A stretch of DNA of 19,148 bases from Flavobacteriales bacterium UBA3376 (GTDB taxonomy: Bacteria; Bacteroidota; Bacteroidia; Flavobacteriales; Weeksellaceae): contig DEQC01000008.1 in assembly GCA_002359055.1 (NCBI GenBank), forward strand, positions 12,599 to 31,746. Reading direction: 5' to 3'. A program made the translations under genes and the position numbers. This document shows, piece after piece, positions 7,134 through 14,928 of this stretch; positions within the stretch are counted from its first letter, which is position 1, and the number at the start of each line of letters is the position of its first letter. The notes beneath the pieces are model-generated. The model was not told where the DNA came from, did not search any database, and was given only the letters and a program-made list of their open reading frames with translations.

Positions 7134-8108
7134 ATGTCCATTTTCGATAGAAGAATAAATTATAAACCGTTTGAATATCCTGGAATTTTACAATTCACAG
7201 ATGCAATCAACAAGTCTTTTTGGGTACATAATGAAATTGATTTTACTGCGGATACTCAAGATTTTCATTCACATTTAGATTTTGCAGAAAAAACAGCTAT
7301 AAAACACAGTTTGTTGGCAATCGCTCAAGTGGAAGTTGCAGTAAAATCGTTTTGGGGTGATTTGTATAAACATTTTCCGAAACCTGAGTTCAATGGTTTG
7401 GGAGCTACCTTTGCAGAATGTGAATTCAGACACTCAGAAGCTTATTCGAGATTGTTAGAGGTTTTGGGTTACAATGATGAATTTGAAAAATTAATAGAGG
7501 TTTCTGTCATCCGCGAACGAATTGATTATTTAAATGCAGCTTTGAAAGATGCAAAATCGGAGGATAGAAAAAAATACGTCGTTTCATTGATTTTATTTTC
7601 AATATTGATTGAGAATGTTTCACTTTTCAGTCAGTTCGCCATCATATTGTCCTTCACTCGTTTCAAAGGATATATGAAAAACGTAAGTAATATAATTGCT
7701 TGGACATCGGTCGATGAGCAAATTCACGCAAATGCTGGAATCTATATAGTCAACAAAGTTCGAGAGGAATTCCCAGATTTCTTTGATGCTGAAACCGTTG
7801 CGTTTATTAGAGAAACAGTTGAACACTCGATTGAAGTTGAAAGTAGAATTTTGGATTGGATTTTTGTTGAAGGTGAAATTGAAACTGTGAATAAAAAAGA
7901 TTTATTGAACTTCATGAAATTTAGAGTGGACGACAGTATGAAAAAGATCAATTTAGATCCGATATTCAATATTTCATATGAAGAATATAAACCAATGGTT
8001 TGGTTTGAAGAAGAAGTTTTCGCCAATAGTTTGGATGACTTTTTTGCAAAACGTCCAGTTGATTATACAAAACACGATAAATCAATTACAGCAGACGATT
8101 TATTTTAA
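7134..8108 (+). CDS. nrdB: Class I ribonucleotide reductase small (radical-generating) subunit
   Basis: A 324-aa ferritin-like beta subunit that makes the metal-based oxidant or radical used by NrdA to reduce ribonucleotides. All six metal ligands are visible: E67 (AQVEV), E97 and H100 (EFRHSEAY), E160 (LIENV), E195 and H198 (DEQIH). Y104 sits seven residues after E97, where the radical Tyr of E. coli NrdB is. The C-terminal acidic tail (TADDLF), with Y311 upstream, fits the segment that docks into NrdA. The first ligand is Glu rather than the Asp84 of E. coli. From memory, this ligand set resembles the dimanganese class Id enzyme of Flavobacterium johnsoniae; the sequence alone cannot settle the metal. 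No ATP-cone is fused at the N-terminus. It is followed 33 nt later by nrdA. Confidence 0.96.
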   Translation: MSIFDRRINYKPFEYPGILQFTDAINKSFWVHNEIDFTADTQDFHSHLDFAEKTAIKHSLLAIAQVEVAVKSFWGDLYKHFPKPEFNGLGATFAECEFRHSEAYSRLLEVLGYNDEFEKLIEVSVIRERIDYLNAALKDAKSEDRKKYVVSLILFSILIENVSLFSQFAIILSFTRFKGYMKNVSNIIAWTSVDEQIHANAGIYIVNKVREEFPDFFDAETVAFIRETVEHSIEVESRILDWIFVEGEIETVNKKDLLNFMKFRVDDSMKKINLDPIFNISYEEYKPMVWFEEEVFANSLDDFFAKRPVDYTKHDKSITADDLF

Positions 8109-8141
8109 TATTTAACTCAAACAACTAAATAATACTTAATT

Positions 8142-9839
8142 ATGGAATCAAATTCAGGTTTACCCATGCAAATGTCCTTTGCCCCAGAAGTGAGAGAAAA
8201 ACTTTGGTGGAAAAACGAAGAAAGTGAACAGATTTTAAATCGTGGCTACTTATTGAAAGGCGAAACAGTCGAAGGTGCAATCGAAAGAGTTGCTACAGCT
8301 GCGGCTAAAAGACTTTATAAACCTGAGTTGATAGAGCCTTTTAAAGAGATGATCGAAAGAGGTTGGATGAGTTTAAGTTCACCGGTTTGGGCAAATATGG
8401 GAACGGAAAGAGGATTGCCGATTTCTTGTTTCAATGTTTTTGTTCCAGATAGCATCGAAGGAATTACTCATAAATTAGGTGAAGTCATTATGCAAACCAA
8501 AATTGGTGGTGGAACTTCTGGATATTTTGGTTCTTTAAGAGAGAGGGGAAGTGCAGTTACAGATAATGGAAAGAGTAGTGGTGCGGTAAGTTTTATGAAG
8601 TTGTTCGATACTGCAATGGACACGATTTCTCAGGGCGGTGTAAGAAGAGGTGCGTTTGCAGCTTATTTGGATATCGATCATCCAGATGTTGAGGAATTTT
8701 TGAAAATAAAAGACATCGGAAATCCTATCCAAAATTTATTTACAGCCGTTTGTGTGCCTGATTATTGGATGCAAGAAATGATCGATGGCGATGTGGATAA
8801 AAGAAAAATTTGGGCAAAAGTTTTGGAATCACGTCAACAAAAAGGATTGCCTTATATTTTCTTCTCAGACAATATCAACCGAAACAAACCTCAAGTCTAT
8901 AAGGATCAGAACATGAGAATTTACGCAAGTAATTTGTGTTCAGAAATCATGTTGCCTTCCAATGAAGAGGAGTCTTTTATTTGTTGTTTATCATCGATGA
9001 ATTTAGAATTGTACGATGAATGGAAAGATACAGAAGCAGTGAAATTAGCGATTTTCTTTTTGGATGCAGTTTTACAAGAATTTATAGAAAAAACAGAAGG
9101 AAACCATTATTTGGCTTCGGCACATCGATTTGCAAAACGTCATAGAGCATTAGGTTTAGGCGTTTTGGGTTGGCATTCTTATTTGCAAAAAAACATGATC
9201 CCATTCGAAGGTTTGGAAGCGAAAATGTTGACCAACGAGATATTTAGAGACATCAAAGAAAAAGCAGATAAAGCTTCAGAAGATTTGGCGAGAATTTACG
9301 GAGAACCAGAATTATTGAAAGGTTATGGTCGAAGAAATACAACAACTATGGCAATTGCTCCAACAACTTCTTCTTCAGCAATTCTTGGACAAACTTCACC
9401 TGGAATTGAACCATTTGCTTCGAATTATTACAAAGCCGGATTGTCCAAAGGAAATTTCATTAGAAAAAATAAATATTTGACTCAGTTGCTTCAAGAAAAA
9501 GGAATGGACAATGAAGAAACTTGGAGAAGTATCATGTTGAGTGCAGGAAGTGTTCAGCAATTAGAAGGTCTTACTGATCATGAGAAAGCAGTATTTAAGA
9601 CTTTTAGAGAAATTAGTCAGTTGGAAATTATTCAACAAGCATCCATCAGACAAAAATACATCGACCAAGCGCAGAGTCTAAATCTAAATATTCCAGCAGA
9701 ATTGCCGGTCAAAGAAGTAAATAAATTGATGATAGAAGCATGGAAATTGGGCATCAAAACTCTTTATTATCAACGCAGTCAGAGCGTTTCCAAGGAGTTG
9801 GTAACCAGTTTGGTGTCATGTGTTAGTTGCGAAGGCTAA
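8142..9839 (+). CDS. nrdA: Class I ribonucleotide reductase large (catalytic) subunit, short form without ATP-cone
   Basis: A 565-aa alpha subunit that reduces ribonucleoside diphosphates to deoxy forms. Active-site landmarks are all present: C96 (ISCFN) and C281 (ICCLSSMNL) as the redox pair, N264-C266-E268 (NLCSEI) with the thiyl Cys and catalytic Glu, and the PTTSSSAILGQTSPGIEP phosphate-binding segment. Y542-Y543 (TLYYQ) serve radical transfer, and a C-terminal C560-x-x-C563 is the shuttle re-reduced by thioredoxin or glutaredoxin. The protein is about 200 residues shorter than E. coli NrdA (761 aa). It starts directly in the ten-stranded barrel lead-in, with no N-terminal ATP-cone, the domain through which dATP shuts the enzyme off. 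It forms an operon with nrdB and ends in a strong terminator. Confidence 0.96.
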   Translation: MESNSGLPMQMSFAPEVREKLWWKNEESEQILNRGYLLKGETVEGAIERVATAAAKRLYKPELIEPFKEMIERGWMSLSSPVWANMGTERGLPISCFNVFVPDSIEGITHKLGEVIMQTKIGGGTSGYFGSLRERGSAVTDNGKSSGAVSFMKLFDTAMDTISQGGVRRGAFAAYLDIDHPDVEEFLKIKDIGNPIQNLFTAVCVPDYWMQEMIDGDVDKRKIWAKVLESRQQKGLPYIFFSDNINRNKPQVYKDQNMRIYASNLCSEIMLPSNEEESFICCLSSMNLELYDEWKDTEAVKLAIFFLDAVLQEFIEKTEGNHYLASAHRFAKRHRALGLGVLGWHSYLQKNMIPFEGLEAKMLTNEIFRDIKEKADKASEDLARIYGEPELLKGYGRRNTTTMAIAPTTSSSAILGQTSPGIEPFASNYYKAGLSKGNFIRKNKYLTQLLQEKGMDNEETWRSIMLSAGSVQQLEGLTDHEKAVFKTFREISQLEIIQQASIRQKYIDQAQSLNLNIPAELPVKEVNKLMIEAWKLGIKTLYYQRSQSVSKELVTSLVSCVSCEG

Positions 9840-9860
9840 TTTTATAACATATTTCAAATT

Positions 9861-9892
9861 AAAAGCCATGATTGTTTTTAATCATGGCTTTT
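9861..9892 (+). terminator. Intrinsic terminator after nrdA
   Basis: A perfect 13-bp stem (9861-9873 with 9880-9892) around a 6-nt loop GTTTTT, 21 nt after the nrdA stop. The 3' arm ends in TTTT followed by mixed T/C. It is the strongest hairpin of this kind in the window, and its A-rich 5' edge would let it work in both directions. Confidence 0.85.
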
Positions 9893-9963
9893 CTCATATT
9901 TGTAGGTATTGGAATAGTATTTGTAGTTTAGTGGTCTAGGGAAAAGTACAAAAAACATTTCAA

Positions 9964-10779
9964 GTGAAACATATTCTATCTATTGTGGTGATATTGTCTG
10001 TAATTTCGTGCAATACACTGAATAACGAAAGTGTTCTTTATTCAGGAACTTTGAATTTTGCAGAAAGTTCACCCATGATTAATCAACATGGAAAAACAGT
10101 TTTAGAAAGATTTGATGCGCCTTTAGGGTATAACAGAGTGAGAGTTCCACAAGATGGTTTTGAATCTTATTTAAGAAGTTTGCCGCTCAAGCCCAATGGA
10201 TCTTTGGTTAAATATTACAATGGAGAAAGCAAGCCCAATGATAATATTTATGTGTCAGTGGTAGATTTACCGATTTCTGAAAGTAATTTGCAAATTTCAA
10301 CCAATGCGGTGATGAGATTGATTTCAGAATACTTGTACAAACAACAACAGTACGATAAAATAGCTTTTCATACGGACAACGAAAAATTGAGTTTTGTAGA
10401 ATTTTCTGGTGAAGATTATTCCCAAAAACAATTCAATCAATACATCGATTTCGTCATGGAGAGAATATCGACTCCAAGTTTCTGCTCTGACCTAAAAAAA
10501 GTTTCGTTAAACGATATTAAAATCGGTGATATTTTTGTTCAAAATTCAGTGCCTTATGGACATGCAGTTATAGTTGTTGATTTGGTTGAAAATAATAAAG
10601 GTGAAAAATTAATTCTCTTGGCACAGTCCTTTCAACCAGCGCAAGACATACAAATAATTACCAATCCCAACAGAGAAGATCTAAGTCCTTGGTACGAAGT
10701 CAAAGAAGGGGAGTTGTTGACGCCGGAATGGCGTTTTATGACTTCAGATTTGATGCGTTTCAAATTTTTAGCACCTTAA
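9964..10779 (+). CDS. DUF4846-family lipoprotein
   Basis: A 271-aa predicted lipoprotein. The start is a GTG at 9964; no ATG fits, and this start gives an intact leader MKHILSIVVILSVISC with a good lipobox (VISC, Cys16). The body matches the DUF4846 family as I know it: a segment beginning near FDAPLGYNRVRVPQDGFESYLRSLPL, a central DYSQKQFNQYIDFVM helix, then GDIFVQNSVPYGHAVIVVDL, LLAQSFQPAQDIQII and SPWYEV with TPEWRF near the end. The function of the family is not established, and I would not assign an activity from sequence. It comes just after the nrdA terminator and 51 nt before another lipoprotein gene. Confidence 0.85.
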   Translation: MKHILSIVVILSVISCNTLNNESVLYSGTLNFAESSPMINQHGKTVLERFDAPLGYNRVRVPQDGFESYLRSLPLKPNGSLVKYYNGESKPNDNIYVSVVDLPISESNLQISTNAVMRLISEYLYKQQQYDKIAFHTDNEKLSFVEFSGEDYSQKQFNQYIDFVMERISTPSFCSDLKKVSLNDIKIGDIFVQNSVPYGHAVIVVDLVENNKGEKLILLAQSFQPAQDIQIITNPNREDLSPWYEVKEGELLTPEWRFMTSDLMRFKFLAP

Positions 10780-10804
10780 GCCTTCTTCAAAAAGATTTAT
10801 TCAG

Positions 10805-10812
10805 TAAATTTG
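10805..10812 (+). promoter_or_regulatory. Candidate -7 box upstream of the PrcB-like lipoprotein
   Basis: TAAATTTG matches TAnnTTTG exactly and is followed by TGA. The same 11-mer TAAATTTGTGA occurs upstream of the pyrroline-5-carboxylate dehydrogenase gene. The ATG is 18 nt downstream, so the leader would be only about 12 nt. No clear -33 element is visible. Confidence 0.5.
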
Positions 10813-10830
10813 TGACTTATTCAAGTCAAA

Positions 10831-11283
10831 ATGAGAAATCTAATTCTATTTTTTAGTTTCGCCTTTGTACTGCTTTCTTGCAATCATTCAAAAGTAGTAA
10901 CTACAGAGAACTTATATGGTGAATACGATGTACTTTTACTTTCAGAGTTTGGAGGAAGTGGATTTGATGAAATTCAAATTTTGAATTCTAAACAAGAATT
11001 CTATACACTTTGGGAAGAACTGATGGGACAGTCAGCCGATGAGGCACCTTCTTTTGATGTTGACAAGGAAATGATCATTGTAAAAAGTTTTAAGAGCAAT
11101 AGAACAGGTGGATCTGAATATGAAGTTCGTGAACTTGTTCAAAAAAACAATACAATAAAAGTTTATTATTCGGTTGATTCACCAAGTGAAATTGCAACTC
11201 AAGTAATCACCAATCCAGTGATTATTATCAAATCACAAAAAATTAATAATCCAAACATAGAGTTTATTCTTCAAATTGATTAG
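10831..11283 (+). CDS. PrcB-like lipoprotein
   Basis: A 150-aa predicted lipoprotein with leader MRNLILFFSFAFVLLSC and a strong lipobox (LLSC, Cys17). Residues about 75-150 resemble the PrcB C-terminal domain: DKEMIIVKSF, then a TGG-containing turn (NRTGGSEYEVREL), a strand TIKVYY, and a terminal TNPVIIIKS. In Treponema denticola, PrcB is an accessory subunit of the dentilisin protease complex. Here no subtilisin-type protease is adjacent, so a protease-partner role cannot be claimed. The next gene, a cysteine desulfurase, begins 26 nt after it. Confidence 0.75.
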   Translation: MRNLILFFSFAFVLLSCNHSKVVTTENLYGEYDVLLLSEFGGSGFDEIQILNSKQEFYTLWEELMGQSADEAPSFDVDKEMIIVKSFKSNRTGGSEYEVRELVQKNNTIKVYYSVDSPSEIATQVITNPVIIIKSQKINNPNIEFILQID

Positions 11284-11309
11284 CATAAATTAGAAACACA
11301 GAATAAATA

Positions 11310-12470
11310 ATGAAGAGAATATATTTAGATCATGCAGCAACAACTCCAATGCATGAAGAAGTTATTGAGGAAATGACAAAATGTATGCGTGAGGTTTATG
11401 GAAATCCTTCATCGACCCATGTTTTTGGTAGAGAAGCAAAAGCTAAAATGGAGTTGTCCAGGAAAAAGATAGCTGATCTTTTAAATGTTTCACCCGCTGA
11501 AATTATTTTTACTTCCTGTGGAACTGAAGCCAACAACTTGATTATTCGTTCATGCGTTCATTATTTAGGTGTTGAACGAATTATTTCATCAGAATTAGAG
11601 CACAAATGTGTGAAGGAAACTTCGCTTGAAATGTCTAAAGCTCATGGAGTTGAATTGGTATATGTTAAAACCAATTCCATGGGAGAAATCGATTATCAGG
11701 ATTTAGAAGATAAATTGAAATCTTCAGATAAAAAGACTTTAGTTACGCTCATGCATGCCAACAATGAAATTGGAAATTTGTTAGATATAAATAAAGTTCA
11801 ACAATTGTGCGAAGAAGTTGGCGCACTCTTTCATTCGGATACCGTACAAACCTTAGGTCATTATGATATGGACTTCAAGGAGATGAAATTGGATTTCGCT
11901 TCATGCAGTGCACATAAATTTCATGGCCCAAAAGGAATCGGATTTGCTTACATCAAAAAATCAACGGGTTTCCATCCGCAAATTACTGGTGGAGGACAAG
12001 AAAAAGGTTTGAGATCTGGAACTGAAAATGTTTATGGAGTAGTCGGATTGGCCAAATCATTCGAAATGGCAATTAATGATTTAGAAAAAAATAAATCTCA
12101 AATCGAAGATTTAAAACTTCATACAATTAATAAACTAAAGGAAGAAATTCCAGGCGTAGAATTCAACGGAAATTCTGCCGATTTTGATAAAAGTTTATAC
12201 ACTTTGCTCAATGTGAGATTGCCTTTTTATGATGCATTGATCGGTTTCGAATTGGAATTGAGAGGTGTAGCTGTTTCTCAAGGAAGTGCTTGTAGTTCAG
12301 GAGCTTCTAAGGTTTCTGATGTGATTCAATCTTTGATGACAGAAGAAGAAATCAACACTACCACTCCTCTGAGAATTTCATTTAGCACTTATAATACCAA
12401 AGAAGAAATCGACACTTTTGTAAATGTTCTAAAAGGCATTTGTAAAAAGCATTTAGCAGTGAGTCAATGA
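11310..12470 (+). CDS. Cysteine desulfurase, IscS/NifS type
   Basis: A 386-aa PLP enzyme that removes sulfur from L-cysteine as a protein persulfide for Fe-S clusters, tRNA thiolation or other cofactors. The start YLDHAATTP is the family hallmark. The PLP lysine is K203 in SAHKFHGPKG, and the persulfide-forming catalytic Cys is C328 in GSACSSG, close to the E. coli IscS pair K206/C328. EHKCV and HSDTVQT (PLP contact) are also in place. No iscU, sufBCD or other cluster-assembly gene is in view, so which pathway it feeds is open. I leave the symbol blank because iscS and nifS paralogs cannot be separated here. It overlaps the next gene by 4 nt (ATGA). Confidence 0.93.
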   Translation: MKRIYLDHAATTPMHEEVIEEMTKCMREVYGNPSSTHVFGREAKAKMELSRKKIADLLNVSPAEIIFTSCGTEANNLIIRSCVHYLGVERIISSELEHKCVKETSLEMSKAHGVELVYVKTNSMGEIDYQDLEDKLKSSDKKTLVTLMHANNEIGNLLDINKVQQLCEEVGALFHSDTVQTLGHYDMDFKEMKLDFASCSAHKFHGPKGIGFAYIKKSTGFHPQITGGGQEKGLRSGTENVYGVVGLAKSFEMAINDLEKNKSQIEDLKLHTINKLKEEIPGVEFNGNSADFDKSLYTLLNVRLPFYDALIGFELELRGVAVSQGSACSSGASKVSDVIQSLMTEEEINTTTPLRISFSTYNTKEEIDTFVNVLKGICKKHLAVSQ

Positions 12471-12937
12471 ATTGGTTGGATTTAATCGTAATTGGGTCGA
12501 TAGGCATTGGACTATTGTTAGGTTTTCGTCGTGGATTTATAAAATCGATCACAGGCTTTATCGGTATAGGAATTGCGATTTGGTTTGGATTTAATTTTTC
12601 AAATTTACTCGAAACTTATGTGGCTCAATATGAAATCGACAACGAAAGTATAGTCAGATTAATATCATTGATACTCACAATTTTTTTAGTTTATTTAGCG
12701 ATTAAATTAATTGGCAGGGTTTTGCATACTGTGGTTCACGCAGTAGGTCTTGGCATTTTCAATAGGTTGGGAGGAGCTTTTTTCAATGGATTACTTTATT
12801 TATTGATTTTTAGTGCATTGTTTTATTATCTCGATCCATTTTTGAAAGACATGATAGATGAGCATACCTTGGAGGAAAGTGTGACTAAACCCTATTTAAT
12901 GGAAGTTGTTGAAATGCTAAAAGTTAGTTTAGTATAG
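12467..12937 (+). CDS. CvpA-family membrane protein
   Basis: A 156-aa integral membrane protein with four hydrophobic helices, at about residues 5-20, 27-45, 62-83 and 103-121. The N-terminus MNWLDLIVIGSIGIGLLLGFRRGFIKSI carries the CvpA pattern: a short Asp-containing first helix, then a GFRRG turn. The third helix is followed by an HTVVHAVGLGIFNRLGGAFFNGLLY segment, typical of the family. CvpA proteins were named for colicin V production and have been linked to envelope stress in enterics; the molecular activity is unknown. The start codon overlaps the desulfurase stop, so it is translationally coupled to that gene. Confidence 0.88.
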   Translation: MNWLDLIVIGSIGIGLLLGFRRGFIKSITGFIGIGIAIWFGFNFSNLLETYVAQYEIDNESIVRLISLILTIFLVYLAIKLIGRVLHTVVHAVGLGIFNRLGGAFFNGLLYLLIFSALFYYLDPFLKDMIDEHTLEESVTKPYLMEVVEMLKVSLV

Positions 12938-12953
12938 ATTTGACAATTAATAT

Positions 12954-12961
12954 TATATTTG
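12954..12961 (+). promoter_or_regulatory. Candidate -7 box for the acyl-CoA dehydrogenase gene
   Basis: TATATTTG matches TAnnTTTG exactly and lies 24 nt before the ATG. A TTTGACA at 12939-12945 resembles a -33/-35 element, but its spacing (11 nt) is too short for either consensus. Confidence 0.45.
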
Positions 12962-12985
12962 AAATCAAATAAAAAAATATAAGAG

Positions 12986-14128
12986 ATGGATTTTCAATTA
13001 TCAGAAGAACATTTAATGATACAACAAGCCGCAAGAGATTTTGCGCAAAATGAATTATTGCCTGGAGTAATCGAAAGAGACGAAAAACAAGAATTCCCAG
13101 CAGAACAAATTAAAAAAATGGGTGAACTTGGATTCTTAGGAATGATGGTTGACCCGAAGTATGGTGGAGGAGGAATGGATACCATTTCTTATGTTTTAGC
13201 AATGGAGGAAATCTCAAAAGTTGATGCTTCTTGTTCGGTTGTAATGTCTGTGAACAACTCTTTGGTTTGTTGGGGTTTAGAAAAATTTGGAACAGAAGAA
13301 CAAAAACAAAAATATTTAACAAAATTAGCCACTGGTGAAATCATCGGTGCTTTCTGTTTGTCAGAACCTGAAGCTGGATCGGACGCGACTTCGCAAAGAA
13401 CGACAGCCGAAGACAAAGGCGACTATTATTTATTGAACGGTACTAAAAACTGGATTACTAACGGTAGTTCAGCTTCTGTTTATTTAGTGATGGCTCAAAC
13501 GGATGTTGAAAAAGGTCATAGAGGAATCAATTGTTTGATTGTTGAAAAAGGAATGGAAGGTTTTCAAATTGGACCTAAGGAAAATAAATTAGGTATTCGT
13601 GGTTCTGATACTCATTCATTGATGTTCACAGATGTGAAAGTTCCAAAAGAAAACAGAATTGGTGAAGATGGATTCGGTTTTAAATTTGCTATGCAAACGC
13701 TTTCTGGTGGTCGTATAGGCATTGCTTCTCAAGCTTTGGGAATCGCAAGTGGAGCTATGGAATTGGCAGTTAAATATTCTAAAGAAAGAAAAGCATTCGG
13801 CAAACCGATTTCAGAACATCAAGCAATCGCATTTAAATTGGCCGATATGGCAACGGAAATCGATGCAGCAAGATTTTTGTGCTTGCATGCAGCTTGGTTA
13901 AAAGATCAAGGAAAAAATTTCGATAAAGAAGGAGCTATGGCTAAATTGTTTGCATCTAAAGTAGCTATGGATGCAACTGTTGAAGCCGTTCAAATTCATG
14001 GTGGGTATGGTTATGTGAAGGATTATCACGTAGAAAGATTGATGCGCGATGCGAAAATCACTCAGATTTACGAAGGAACTTCAGAAATCCAAAAAATTGT
14101 AATTTCACGTTCAGTTCTTAAAGATTGA
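12986..14128 (+). CDS. Acyl-CoA dehydrogenase (short-chain type)
   Basis: A 380-aa FAD enzyme that introduces the alpha-beta double bond in acyl-CoA during fatty-acid or branched-chain amino-acid breakdown. The N-terminal helical domain is residues 1-115. The middle beta domain has signature GAFCLSEPEAGSDA (about 125-138) and WITNGS. The C-terminal helical domain carries QIHGGYGY and the catalytic base E363 in QIYEGTSEIQ. A base at this position with YEGTSEIQ is typical of short-chain, butyryl-CoA-like enzymes rather than isovaleryl-CoA dehydrogenase. Substrate chain length is not certain. No electron-transfer flavoprotein genes are adjacent. It appears monocistronic, with its own promoter box and terminator. 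Confidence 0.95.
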   Translation: MDFQLSEEHLMIQQAARDFAQNELLPGVIERDEKQEFPAEQIKKMGELGFLGMMVDPKYGGGGMDTISYVLAMEEISKVDASCSVVMSVNNSLVCWGLEKFGTEEQKQKYLTKLATGEIIGAFCLSEPEAGSDATSQRTTAEDKGDYYLLNGTKNWITNGSSASVYLVMAQTDVEKGHRGINCLIVEKGMEGFQIGPKENKLGIRGSDTHSLMFTDVKVPKENRIGEDGFGFKFAMQTLSGGRIGIASQALGIASGAMELAVKYSKERKAFGKPISEHQAIAFKLADMATEIDAARFLCLHAAWLKDQGKNFDKEGAMAKLFASKVAMDATVEAVQIHGGYGYVKDYHVERLMRDAKITQIYEGTSEIQKIVISRSVLKD

Positions 14129-14148
14129 TACAAATAAAATATTCATTG

Positions 14149-14177
14149 AAAACCGCTTCAATCGAAGCGGTTTTTTT
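14149..14177 (+). terminator. Intrinsic terminator after the acyl-CoA dehydrogenase gene
   Basis: An 11-bp perfect stem (14149-14159 with 14164-14174), tetraloop AATC and T tract to 14177, 20 nt after the stop. It has the GC-rich core CCGCTTC/GAAGCGG, unusual for this AT-rich sequence. Confidence 0.93.
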
Positions 14178-14248
14178 GTTGACATAGATTATGAATTGGG
14201 AACTATCGTAATCAAAAAAAGTCGTAAATTCATCGCAAAACAAAAACA

Positions 14249-14845
14249 ATGTTCGCCGAGATTAAAGAATATTTCAAAGAAAAAGGTGTGGAATTGACTT
14301 CAGAAGTCGAATCATTGATCGATTCGAGTTTAGAAAGAAAAAGTTATAAAAAGAACGACTATCTTCTAAGAGAAGGCGAAACTTGTAGCCATATATTTTT
14401 TGTGGCCAAAGGTCTATTGAGATCTTATACATTGGATGAAAGTGGTAAAGAACATTTGTTGCAATTTGCTCCTGAAAATTGGTTGATTTCAGATCGATCA
14501 AGCACTTTATTTGACGGGAAATCTGATTTGTACATCGATGCGATTGAAGACACAGATGTAATTTTGTTGCCCTCAGATTTTTTAGAGCAATTAGGGATTT
14601 ATAGTCCGAGTTTTCAGCGGTTCAATATGTTTGCTCTGAACAATCATATCCGACATTTACACAATCGAATCAATTTGTTAATCAGTTCATCGGCAGAAGT
14701 TCGTTATTTGGATTTCATTAAATTATATCCAAATATCATCGCAAGAGTACCACAATGGATGATTGCTTCCTATTTAGGAATTACACCAGAATCTTTGAGT
14801 CGCGTGAGAAAAGAACTCGCGAAAAAAAGCTTCAAACCCAATTAA
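14249..14845 (+). CDS. Crp/Fnr-family transcription regulator
   Basis: A 198-aa regulator. Residues about 20-115 form the cyclic-nucleotide-binding-like beta roll (KKNDYLLREGETCSHIFFVAKGLLRSY). A dimerisation helix follows (about 115-145), then a C-terminal winged helix-turn-helix, with VPQWMIASYLGITPESLSRVRKEL as recognition helices. There is only one Cys (near residue 46), so it cannot hold an Fnr-type 4Fe-4S cluster. The cAMP-contacting residues of E. coli Crp are not evident, as in most small Bacteroidota members, whose ligands are unknown. The C-terminus is shorter than in Crp. It directly precedes pirin, OsmC and GNAT genes on the same strand, which are natural candidates for its targets. 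Confidence 0.9.
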   Translation: MFAEIKEYFKEKGVELTSEVESLIDSSLERKSYKKNDYLLREGETCSHIFFVAKGLLRSYTLDESGKEHLLQFAPENWLISDRSSTLFDGKSDLYIDAIEDTDVILLPSDFLEQLGIYSPSFQRFNMFALNNHIRHLHNRINLLISSSAEVRYLDFIKLYPNIIARVPQWMIASYLGITPESLSRVRKELAKKSFKPN

Positions 14846-14897
14846 AGCTTAAGATTTAATTAACGAAAAAACGAATAGAATTCCTCTATATTTTCTT

Positions 14898-14928
14898 AAC
14901 TTTATAAGTATTAAAAAAATATAAAGTT
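14898..14928 (+). repeat. Perfect 9-bp inverted repeat abutting the pirin start codon
   Basis: AACTTTATA (14898-14906) and TATAAAGTT (14920-14928) flank a 13-nt A-rich spacer, and the ATG begins at 14929. The left arm overlaps TAACTTTA (14897-14904), which is 7 of 8 from the -7 consensus. It could be an operator, or an mRNA hairpin over the ribosome-binding region. Being all but GC-free, chance is a real alternative. Confidence 0.5.

Noticed and set aside
9897..9926. Direct repeat TATTTGTAG (9897-9905 and 9918-9926), 21 bp apart, before the DUF4846 gene.
   Set aside because: It is two helical turns apart and could be an operator, but 9 bp of A/T-rich sequence is weak evidence and no regulator is nearby.
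12994..13416. Several minus-strand open frames opposite the acyl-CoA dehydrogenase gene.
   Set aside because: They are antisense shadows of a strongly conserved gene, and they resemble no protein family.
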